From an uncultured Flavobacteriaceae bacterium (GTDB lineage Bacteria > Bacteroidota > Bacteroidia > Flavobacteriales > Flavobacteriaceae), in the NCBI GenBank assembly GCA_947500575.1, contig CANMSI010000001.1:682001-746000 (forward strand): DNA of 64,000 nt. Direction: 5' to 3'. Made by a program: the position numbers and the translations under genes. Positions 10,053-16,743 of the stretch are shown one piece after another (position 1 is the first letter of the stretch; each line of letters begins with the position of its first letter). The notes below the pieces were generated by a model. It ran no database searches. It was given only the letters and a program-made list of their open reading frames with translations, and was not told the origin of the DNA.

Positions 10053-10235
10053 TTAATATTCATTTTGTAGACGTAATACTTCCAAAACTTCATCAACACA
10101 TTGTCGAATGATTTTTTCCTGACCTTGTCCTTTTTTGCCTTTTTCAGGACCAGAAACAGAAGATGCTTCACCTTCTGCTTTAGCACCGTCATCTACAGTT
10201 GCTCTAATCACCAGTTCTCTAATTTGAATAGGCAT
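10053..10235 (-). CDS. DUF5908 small eCIS protein
   Basis: This 60-codon gene starts at the ATG at 10235, one base after the stop of the tube gene. A longer frame beginning at 10286 would overlap the tube gene by 50 bp and is unlikely. The protein begins MPIQIRELVIRATV, the hallmark of the DUF5908 family found in Bacteroidota eCIS operons. It continues with a Gly/Lys-rich linker and a C-terminal amphipathic helix (RQCVDEVLEVLRLQ). Its molecular role is not established. Constant position between tube and LysM hub genes points to an assembly or adaptor function. Confidence 0.85.
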   Translation of the reverse strand: MPIQIRELVIRATVDDGAKAEGEASSVSGPEKGKKGQGQEKIIRQCVDEVLEVLRLQNEY

Positions 10236-10236
10236 T

Positions 10237-10686
10237 TTATGTGTTTTTAATATTAAAATATTGATAGTTAAACTCCATTGTTTCAATTAAAAGCTCTCCA
10301 GATTCTGCATTTAAGCCAGAGAAGGCCCATTTCACAGGGTACGCATGCACCACATTCCATGAACAAATTGTTTCATGCTCTTCATTGAGAAGACTTACCA
10401 AAATATCTTTGGGATCAAAAGTGAGTTCTTCTACAGCTTTCCTGCACCATTCGGCCAACTTGGAATTTTTAATAATCCCTCTTTTGAGCACCAGATTATC
10501 ATATGATGTTCCTTTGGGGAGCTTATGTACAAAACGATTTTGCCCCCCTTCCTCTACATCTTCAGTATCTACTGTTACGGTAAGTCCGGTTACCTCCTGA
10601 AAACGAGTATCAATTTCATCAGACATATCTTTAAATGTCACCTGAAAATGAAACCCTACAGGTGGGTAGTAGCTCTTACTATCCAT
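10237..10686 (-). CDS. eCIS inner tube protein 2 (gp19-like)
   Basis: A 149-aa member of the phage tail tube/gp19 family. It shows the FHFQVTF opening strand, the RFQEVTGLTVTVD turn, the LVLKRGIIKN strand and the C-terminal ELLIETMEFNYQYF strand. It resembles the upstream tube protein but is divergent, which is normal for eCIS that use a specialised tube ring near the baseplate. The start overlaps the other tube gene by 8 bp. Confidence 0.93.
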   Translation of the reverse strand: MDSKSYYPPVGFHFQVTFKDMSDEIDTRFQEVTGLTVTVDTEDVEEGGQNRFVHKLPKGTSYDNLVLKRGIIKNSKLAEWCRKAVEELTFDPKDILVSLLNEEHETICSWNVVHAYPVKWAFSGLNAESGELLIETMEFNYQYFNIKNT

Positions 10687-11113
10687 TTTCTATTGTTAAA
10701 CCTTCGTGAACTAATTCCATGGATTCAATTGCAATACCGTTATCATCTGCCTTTAGATCGGTAGATTTGATATTTAAAGGCCATGCATTTTTCACCTTCC
10801 AAACCATTACTGGAGAATGCTCTTCGTTTAGCAGACTAATGGTAACATCTCTGCGTTCTACCGTTTCCAATTTGATTGAGTTCCACCAATCGTAAAATTC
10901 ATTATCCGATGCGAAAGAGCCTCTTTTCAGCGAAATATTGCTAAACTTGGTAAGGCCAGGTTGTTTTAATTTAGAGTATTCTTTGCTAGATCCTTCGCGG
11001 TATTCAATTACTTCCCGTTCCACATCCAATCCGCTAACTTCTGTAAATCCTATTTTAGAGCCACCCCATTCTACTTGGAAGTGAAACTTTGGTAATGGAT
11101 ATTCTGTTGCCAT
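10679..11113 (-). CDS. eCIS inner tube protein 1 (gp19-like)
   Basis: A 144-aa gp19-family tube subunit. FHFQVEWGG, FTEVSGLDVEREVIEYREG, NISLKRGSF and GIAIESMELVHEGL match the conserved strands and turns of the family. It is the first of two tube genes and lies 36 bp downstream of the sheath gene. That position suggests it builds the main tube while the second paralogue makes the baseplate-proximal ring. This division of labour is inferred. Confidence 0.94.
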   Translation of the reverse strand: MATEYPLPKFHFQVEWGGSKIGFTEVSGLDVEREVIEYREGSSKEYSKLKQPGLTKFSNISLKRGSFASDNEFYDWWNSIKLETVERRDVTISLLNEEHSPVMVWKVKNAWPLNIKSTDLKADDNGIAIESMELVHEGLTIENG

Positions 11114-11149
11114 GATTATTATATTTAATGTTATTAAAATGTTAGTTTG

Positions 11150-12487
11150 TTATTCCTGTAGTTTATGAGAGAATTTTAAAATGATAAATTCTGCAGGTCG
11201 TACTACGGCTAGTCCAATTTCTACACTCATGATACCATTTAAGATATCGTCCATCGTCATTGTATCTCCTAAACCTACTTTTACAAAAAAGGCATCGGTT
11301 GGGGTTGCTCCCATAAGTGCTCCCTGACGCCATAAATTGGTCAAGAAATTCTCTATCATTGACTTTACTTGAACCCAGGTATTTTTATCGTTTGGTTCAA
11401 ATACAAACTGTTCTGTGGCTTTCTTTACAGATTCCTCTACGGTATTATAGAATCGTCTGGTAGGAACATAACGCCATTCATTGTCGTTCCCAGCTAAGGT
11501 TCTAGCCCCCCAAACCATAATTCCTTTTCCCGCAAACACTCTAATAGCATTGATAGATTTCCCCCCTGTTGGATCAATATTCAATTCACCTTGTTCTTCA
11601 TGGGTTATTTTCTTTCGAACTCCTGTAACCATATTTAAGCTGACGTTAGCCGGAGCTTTCCAAACTCCTCTAGACGCATCTACGGAAGCATACACCCCAG
11701 CAATTGCAGCACTTGGAGACATTACTTGAGTTACCTCTTTAATTTTTTGAATCATCTTTTGACGATCCATATTTCCAGGAGCAATTTCAGAATTTGTGAC
11801 TCCTTTGGTTTTTCTGCCTTCCTTATCTACTGCTGTAATCTCTTTAAAAACAATATTCTCATTCTTTACCTTGGAATAGGTAGGAATAGAGGTTTTTAAG
11901 AAGGGATAGTAGGCAGCTCCAAACATTAGATTCTCATTACCTACCCCGTTGCGGAAATTTTCAATTTCTTTTTCTCCTTCACATACATCAAGAATAACAA
12001 ACCTATCCATAAGTTTAGCAGCTTGTTGCAAAGCAGTCTTATATACATCATAGCAGGCCACGCTAGGCATGCTTGCTGCCTCAGGCATTACAATAATAGT
12101 GGGCTCATCTTCTTTTTCGAGCTCCGCAAGTGCTTGTTTATAATGCTCTGGTTTTCCTTTACTATTTTTAGGACATTTTCCTAATGAAACTATATAGCAT
12201 TTACCTCCACCATTCGCAAAATATAGGTGCATATGATGATAGAGTATGGTTTTAGAAATACTACTTTCAATTTCTTCATCTTTTGGATCGTAGGTAAGTT
12301 TCCAAGAATTAAAATCACAATAATTTTCTTCAAAATCTAATAGAGAATAAATCTTCTTACATTCAAATTTATTGTCTTCAACATCTGTGTAGCCTATAAA
12401 GGCTGGGATTGCTGTGTCTACCGAAGCGATACCGGGTGGAACAGTTGAAATCTCTTCAATGTACACCCCTGGAGTTTTTGTCATCAT
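11150..12487 (-). CDS. eCIS contractile sheath protein
   Basis: A 445-aa tail sheath subunit. It opens with KTPGVYIEEISTVPPGIASV, the standard sheath N-terminus whose arm links neighbouring subunits. It ends with a C-terminal domain carrying FLTNLWRQGALMGATPTDAFFVK and an IGLAVVRPAEFIILKF strand. It is the only sheath gene visible, whereas Afp and PVC operons have several. The start could be the ATG at 12487 or the adjacent one at 12484. It follows the DUF4255 gene by 28 bp. Confidence 0.96.
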   Translation of the reverse strand: MMTKTPGVYIEEISTVPPGIASVDTAIPAFIGYTDVEDNKFECKKIYSLLDFEENYCDFNSWKLTYDPKDEEIESSISKTILYHHMHLYFANGGGKCYIVSLGKCPKNSKGKPEHYKQALAELEKEDEPTIIVMPEAASMPSVACYDVYKTALQQAAKLMDRFVILDVCEGEKEIENFRNGVGNENLMFGAAYYPFLKTSIPTYSKVKNENIVFKEITAVDKEGRKTKGVTNSEIAPGNMDRQKMIQKIKEVTQVMSPSAAIAGVYASVDASRGVWKAPANVSLNMVTGVRKKITHEEQGELNIDPTGGKSINAIRVFAGKGIMVWGARTLAGNDNEWRYVPTRRFYNTVEESVKKATEQFVFEPNDKNTWVQVKSMIENFLTNLWRQGALMGATPTDAFFVKVGLGDTMTMDDILNGIMSVEIGLAVVRPAEFIILKFSHKLQE

Positions 12488-12515
12488 TTTATCAGGTTTA
12501 TGTTAAAAATTTATT

Positions 12516-13097
12516 TTAATTAATATCTTTTGCTTTATGAACTTCAGTGGTTTTGATAAGGTGCGTAGTCTCAAATTGATCCTTATCAATTAATTTTAGT
12601 ACTCGGGCTTTATATAGAATAAATGGAAACTGCTTGTTTCCTAAATTGCTCCATAACTCAAAAACCTCTTGCAAAGGCATATCATGTAAATCCAGGTGAA
12701 TTTTATAAACCCCTGAATCTTCTGGTTCTGAAAGTTGAAATACTTTGTGTGATTGAAAAAAGGTAATCGTATCTGAAAGCAGATGCAGTGCTTCTTTATA
12801 ATTCTTCTTGGTAATAGAAAATAATAGATAAAGATTAAGATAGATAGGAGGGTGATGTTTTACCAAATCTGAACCATTAGGCTTGGAATAAAAAGGGCCG
12901 TTCTTTAATGTAGGCTCCTCTTCAGTGCGTATGAGCGTAATAATTACTTTATCCTGAAGATCATTTTTTTCATCATTAATATTTGCAATATTATTTAACT
13001 GTACAATTTCATTTGTTCCATTGATGGTAGTTCCCCACTTCTTGAACATAAAACTGTTAAGCTCTTCTGCAATACTATTAATTGAAGGATAAATCAT
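12516..13097 (-). CDS. DUF4255/Pvc16-like cap or tail-terminator protein
   Basis: This is the first gene of the operon. The 193-aa protein matches the DUF4255 (Pvc16 N-terminal) family: MIYPSINSIAEELNSF at the start, PIYLNLYLLFSITKK in the middle, and a LWSNLGNKQFPFILYKAR segment near the C-terminus. In characterised eCIS this protein caps the distal end of sheath and tube. It has no fused AAA or peptidase domain. Transcription should begin in the 447-bp stretch to its right. Confidence 0.9.
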   Translation of the reverse strand: MIYPSINSIAEELNSFMFKKWGTTINGTNEIVQLNNIANINDEKNDLQDKVIITLIRTEEEPTLKNGPFYSKPNGSDLVKHHPPIYLNLYLLFSITKKNYKEALHLLSDTITFFQSHKVFQLSEPEDSGVYKIHLDLHDMPLQEVFELWSNLGNKQFPFILYKARVLKLIDKDQFETTHLIKTTEVHKAKDIN

Positions 13098-13544
13098 AGT
13101 TTAAACAATAGGCATTTGATCCATATAAGATTTTGAGTGGGGGGAATTACAACAATAAACTAGTTAGGGGGAAGAGTTACTAGTAGTAATTACTTGATCT
13201 AAAAAATGACAAAAACACATGCCATTGTATCCTCAAGTAACTTAAATGCGTGTTCTAACTTGTAAGAGTTCCTTTTCATTCAAAAGCACCTCTTTATTAC
13301 TACTACAAGGTAGACAGAATAGAGGGGTGTAGGTGTAAAATATGTATGTCTTGTAGTATTTTATGTATAAACCGTATTTATGATAATATGGTTAGAAGAA
13401 TAGCTTTCTCGACTTAAATGATCAGGTTTAATTAAAAAAAAGAGTATTCTTTATTACAGAAAAGGAAGCCATTAAAAATATAATTTACTCCTAACTGTAA
13501 TTAAGTAGTAATAATTTCCGACCTACTATTTAGAAAACCATAAT
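13098..13544. promoter_or_regulatory. 447-bp divergent intergenic region, eCIS operon / HtrA gene
   Basis: There is no gene here. It must carry the promoter of the leftward eCIS operon and of the rightward protease gene. Visible elements are a G6 run plus AATTACA at 13139-13151, a second GGGGGAA at 13167-13173, the palindrome AGTAATTACT at 13185-13194, and three copies of an AGTAGTAAT(T/A)A 11-mer at 13182-13192, 13294-13304 (inverted) and 13504-13514. I did not find a convincing Bacteroidota TAnnTTTG -7 box on the minus strand. Function of the motifs is inferred. Confidence 0.5.
13139..13152 (-). promoter_or_regulatory. GGGGGAATTACA motif copy A, upstream of eCIS operon
   Basis: The 12-mer GGGGGAATTACA (13140-13151) ends 43 bp from the DUF4255 start codon. 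An identical 12-mer lies upstream of the L,D-transpeptidase-like lipoprotein gene at 16369-16380, in the same orientation relative to transcription. G5 runs are rare in this AT-rich sequence. A shared regulator site is a plausible reading, but no regulator is identified. Confidence 0.35.
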
Positions 13545-14642
13545 ATGAAAAAGCAACTCTTCCTTCTCGTACTTATAAGCCTATTTTTAAACCTTCCGAT
13601 TTTTGGGCAAGAACATGCGCCCGCCAAGAAAAGAACATTTCCCAAAAACCTAACACAAGGAGAATTAAATGTTGCTAGACTATATGAGAAAGTTATTCCA
13701 ACGGTAGTAACCATTTATACGACCACGGATAACTTTGATCAAAAAGGACCTGCTCAGAATAAAGGTTTGGGTTCTGGTGTACTTATATCGAAAGATTCAC
13801 ATATTCTTACCGCCGCTCATGTAATTGATGGTTCTTCTCAGATTATGGTAAAAACGCAGGATGGAAAACTACGAAAAGCTTCCATTTTGTTTAGTGAAAA
13901 ATCTGCAGACTTGGCACTACTCCAACTAGACGAACCGGATACAAGCCTAAGCCATGCTGTTTTAGGAGATTCAGATCAATTAGCGGTAGGTCAAAATGCC
14001 TATGCCATAGGAAGTCCGTATGGCCTAGAGAATTCATTTTCAGCAGGTATAGTATCTGCTTTTAGAGGTTTTAATACCCTATATGATGGTGCGGTTCATA
14101 TTGAATTCATTCAAACAGATGCGGCTATTAACTCAGGGAATAGCGGTGGTCCTTTGTTTAATTCCCAAGGAGAAGTTATTGGCATAGCTTCAAGAATATT
14201 AACGGTATCAGGTGGTTTTCAAGGCATAGGGATGGCTGTCACCATTAATACAGCAAAGGATCTATTGGCCTTTGAAAATAGGCCTTGGATTGGTGTAGAG
14301 AGTGTTTTTCTTCAAAAAGAAGAGCTCTCTAAAATCTTTAATTTAAATCTCTCTGGTGGGCTTTTGATTCAGCAAGTGGCTAAAGGAAGCCCTGCCCAAA
14401 AAGCAGGTTTAAGGGGTGGCTATATTACGGCCGAAGTAAGCGGCAAAAAGATATTACTTGGAGGCGATATTATACTCCAAATTGCTGCTCAAGAAACCTG
14501 TCATGTAAACTGTTTAGAGAATAGTAGACAACAGATTACAGATGATTCTAAAATAAACATTCGATACTTAAGAGAAGGAAAAGAATATACTACGGTAGTA
14601 GATGTTTCTGAAACCAGGAGAAATTTTCTTAGTTCAAATTAA
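13545..14642 (+). CDS. secreted HtrA/DegP-like serine protease with PDZ domain
   Basis: A 365-aa protein with a signal peptide ending near residue 21 (LNLPIFGQ). The trypsin-like domain shows a full catalytic triad: His92 in ILTAAHVIDG, Asp122 in ADLALLQLD and Ser200 in NSGNSGGPLF. A PDZ-like domain follows at about 245-345 (VAKGSPAQKAGLRGG). It would act in the periplasm as a protease or chaperone for misfolded envelope proteins. It is divergent from the eCIS operon and convergent with the next two genes. Only one PDZ is present, as in DegS-type proteins, but there is no membrane anchor. Confidence 0.9.
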   Translation: MKKQLFLLVLISLFLNLPIFGQEHAPAKKRTFPKNLTQGELNVARLYEKVIPTVVTIYTTTDNFDQKGPAQNKGLGSGVLISKDSHILTAAHVIDGSSQIMVKTQDGKLRKASILFSEKSADLALLQLDEPDTSLSHAVLGDSDQLAVGQNAYAIGSPYGLENSFSAGIVSAFRGFNTLYDGAVHIEFIQTDAAINSGNSGGPLFNSQGEVIGIASRILTVSGGFQGIGMAVTINTAKDLLAFENRPWIGVESVFLQKEELSKIFNLNLSGGLLIQQVAKGSPAQKAGLRGGYITAEVSGKKILLGGDIILQIAAQETCHVNCLENSRQQITDDSKINIRYLREGKEYTTVVDVSETRRNFLSSN

Positions 14643-14751
14643 TTTTAAGTAGAAAGTGTTGGTCTTATGCTTTCCCTATACTTTAGCTCTTTTTGCCTAG
14701 CGCTTTCTTCTTTGCAGGGGTTCAATTAATGGGAGGAATAAACTACTACAA

Positions 14752-15486
14752 TTATTTTGGAATTGTATCGGATCTCCGCTCTATCACTGGAGCTACCCTC
14801 CTATCAGTTGCAGCTCGAATTGCTTCTGCTTTTCTTAGTTGGGTTAATCTGCTCGGTTCCTTTAGCCTCTGATTGTTTGAACGGAAAATACGGTGCAAAG
14901 ATTCGTACCTGTTATACTCTTTCGTAAGGACCTCTTTATCATTGGATCTTAGTTTTGGTTCATACGCTTTCCACTGTGTCTTCACTTCTTTTTGAAGTTG
15001 ATCATTCATTTTTTTAATATTTAAATTATCTCCAACCGGAGATTTCATATACCGATCCATCATTTTCCGACGAACATCGCTCACCCTTAGCGTATTTCTT
15101 ACAAACTTTCTTGGTTCTCTTTCCATGATTCGAAAGAGAGTTTCATTATACAATTGCGATAGTTCCGCATTGTTTTTGAAATTTTCTGGTTGTATGTTTA
15201 AAAACTGTTTGATCTCAATTTCTTCATACTTTAATTTTTGATACATTCTGGCCAATTTTTTGGTTTCTATTAAATCGGCATTGCGTGTTTTAATTTCTTT
15301 AGGTTTGGCGTTTTTCTTATTCCGCATCCTATTTCTTGCGGCAGATAACAATTTTTGCCCTTCATTTAATTGTACTTTCTTCTTTGGTCGATCTTGAATA
15401 AACCCTGCCAACGCTACATTTTCATCTGCATAAGAAAATAGTAGTAGTAAAACGGTTAACTTGACTATCATAGCGTACTTATCCAT
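14752..15486 (-). CDS. basic helical secreted protein, unknown function
   Basis: I do not recognise this 244-aa protein. Either the ATG at 15486 or the one at 15471 could be used; the 8-bp overlap with the upstream lipoprotein gene favours the first. A signal-like hydrophobic stretch (IVKLTVLLLLFSYA) precedes a very Lys/Arg-rich, mostly helical body with segments such as RNRMRNKKNAKPKEIK. The C-terminus is Arg-rich with a final DTIPK. High charge and a predicted export signal suggest interaction with an acidic polymer or with the acidic linker of its operon partner, which is speculative. Confidence 0.7.
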   Translation of the reverse strand: MDKYAMIVKLTVLLLLFSYADENVALAGFIQDRPKKKVQLNEGQKLLSAARNRMRNKKNAKPKEIKTRNADLIETKKLARMYQKLKYEEIEIKQFLNIQPENFKNNAELSQLYNETLFRIMEREPRKFVRNTLRVSDVRRKMMDRYMKSPVGDNLNIKKMNDQLQKEVKTQWKAYEPKLRSNDKEVLTKEYNRYESLHRIFRSNNQRLKEPSRLTQLRKAEAIRAATDRRVAPVIERRSDTIPK

Positions 15487-16297
15487 TGAATTCAGATTTT
15501 AATGCATTTATTAACATATCAGTCACTTCTTTTGATTCTCTGAAAAGATATAGTCCGCCTTCAGCATCACCCGTGGTTGCTTGTGGGTTAGCGTAGCCAA
15601 AACTATCAAAGAACTCATCTACATGAGGAGGATAAATGGTAAGACACCCATGAGATCCTCTACTATTGTGATTTCCGTTATCTGAAGTTCCAGAATGCAC
15701 ATTTACCGTGTACATTGTAATTAAATCTCCAGAAGGGGACCATCCATCATTATACCTTCCTTCCCACTTGCCCCGGCCCAATCTATCTACAATGTTTAGA
15801 CCTCTACGCGTAGTACCTTTGTGACCTGTTCTATTATTAAAAATGTGTTCCTTATCTACTACGGTATTATAAGGAGTTGCAGAAGGGTCGGCAGGGTATG
15901 TATTTGGAAAAGAACTGCCTTTAAAAGGTCCGGAAAGTGTATTCGTACTATAGTTTGCCACATAGACAAGTGAAGTATAGGTAGGGTCAAAGTGCTCTAT
16001 CTCAGGCATATCAAAGAAATACACTTCTAAATCAAAAATAGGAGCTTCTACCACTTCTTCCACACTTTCTGTTTCATCAATAAGGTCAGTGGGAATGATA
16101 TCATCAGAAACAGTATCATCTACCGGAACATCATCCATGATTACAGTATCATCCGTTGCTGCATCTAATTCTTCATCTAGTACTTCTTCTTTATCCGGTT
16201 CTTTATCGTCATCCGACAAAATAGCACAACCATTACAGCCTACCACCAATGATAAAAATAAAATGCAAAATACAAGGGATACTTTTTTCATTTTCAT
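15479..16297 (-). CDS. L,D-transpeptidase-like (YkuD-type) lipoprotein
   Basis: A 272-aa lipoprotein with the lipobox LVVGC (Cys21). It continues with a strongly acidic Asp/Glu linker at about residues 28-85 and a C-terminal domain. There His201 in TVNVHSGT and Ser215-His216-Gly217-Cys218 in SRGSHGCLTI match the His and nucleophilic Cys spacing of L,D-transpeptidases, which cross-link or anchor to peptidoglycan. Leu-Thr replaces the usual Ile-Arg after the Cys, so it is a divergent member. The long acidic spacer would let it reach the wall from the outer membrane. It forms a coupled pair with the basic protein downstream. Confidence 0.65.
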   Translation of the reverse strand: MKMKKVSLVFCILFLSLVVGCNGCAILSDDDKEPDKEEVLDEELDAATDDTVIMDDVPVDDTVSDDIIPTDLIDETESVEEVVEAPIFDLEVYFFDMPEIEHFDPTYTSLVYVANYSTNTLSGPFKGSSFPNTYPADPSATPYNTVVDKEHIFNNRTGHKGTTRRGLNIVDRLGRGKWEGRYNDGWSPSGDLITMYTVNVHSGTSDNGNHNSRGSHGCLTIYPPHVDEFFDSFGYANPQATTGDAEGGLYLFRESKEVTDMLINALKSEFNG

Positions 16298-16368
16298 ATA
16301 GAATTTATAGATGGTTTATCCGTTAGTATGGATCAAAATCCATCAAAAAAATTACATTAAACATACAA

Positions 16369-16380
16369 GGGGGAATTACA
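16369..16380 (-). promoter_or_regulatory. GGGGGAATTACA motif copy B, upstream of L,D-transpeptidase-like gene
   Basis: This is an exact 12-base match to the motif in front of the eCIS operon, here 72-83 bp upstream of the lipoprotein start codon and in the same orientation. Confidence 0.35.
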
Positions 16381-16396
16381 CCAAGCCTGGCCTTTA

Positions 16397-16432
16397 TTCA
16401 ATCAAACGGAGGAGTTTTATTGTTTGATTGAA
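16397..16432. repeat. 11-bp perfect inverted repeat
   Basis: The arms TTCAATCAAAC and GTTTGATTGAA are separated by 14 bases that include GGAGGAG. There is no T-tract in either direction, so a terminator is unlikely. It sits about 100 bp upstream of the transpeptidase-like gene and could be an operator or an RNA hairpin. Confidence 0.6.
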
Positions 16433-16743
16433 CAAAAAATATCAATCTTTTATATTAGTTTTAAGTAAAGGTAGTTACCGACTTAAAATGGTTCTTTTTA
16501 AAAGCACTTAGTGGTACATAGTCTTTCAATTACTGTGCTATTTTTGAAGTGCTTTGATAAATGTATTAAACAAGTCGTTATTCCTTCAGAAGAATTGTAT
16601 GGTTGGTTAAAATTAGTATATAAATAGTACTTTTTCTTTTTATAAGTAGTAATTATCTTATTTCGTTGACAGAAAAAAAATTAGCAGAAAACTTTGAACT
16701 TTTTGAATTAACTTTAACTTGATATTTTAAATCGAAAGCTTCA

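Larger units (their letters stand above)
16298..16743. promoter_or_regulatory. 446-bp divergent intergenic region with shared motifs
   Basis: There is no gene here. The region lies between the transpeptidase-like operon and the nuclease gene. It holds GGGGGAATTACA at 16369-16380, an 11-bp perfect inverted repeat at 16397-16432, CGACTTAAA at 16479-16487 (also at 13410-13418) and AGTAGTAATTA at 16645-16655 (also at 13182-13192). A weak Bacteroidota promoter candidate for the nuclease gene is TTG at 16666-16668 with AAACTTTG at 16689-16696. Confidence 0.45.

Noticed and set aside
10236-10286. N-terminal extension of the DUF5908 gene to 10286
   Set aside because: It would overlap the tube gene by 50 bp. 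The family's conserved N-terminus begins exactly at the ATG at 10235.
1-13097. Prophage tail or type VI secretion system instead of eCIS
   Set aside because: No capsid, portal, terminase, integrase or lysis genes and no TssJKLM membrane complex. DUF4255, DUF5908, LysM hub and CIS tape-measure genes are typical of eCIS.
13098-13544. CRISPR-like array from the repeated AGTAGTAAT motifs
   Set aside because: Repeats are only 11 bp, irregularly spaced and in both orientations. No Cas genes are nearby.
16666-16696. Sigma-70 promoter with TTGACA before the nuclease gene
   Set aside because: TTGACA is present, but no matching -10 element follows at the right spacing. Bacteroidota use a TTG/TAnnTTTG promoter, which is only partly matched here.
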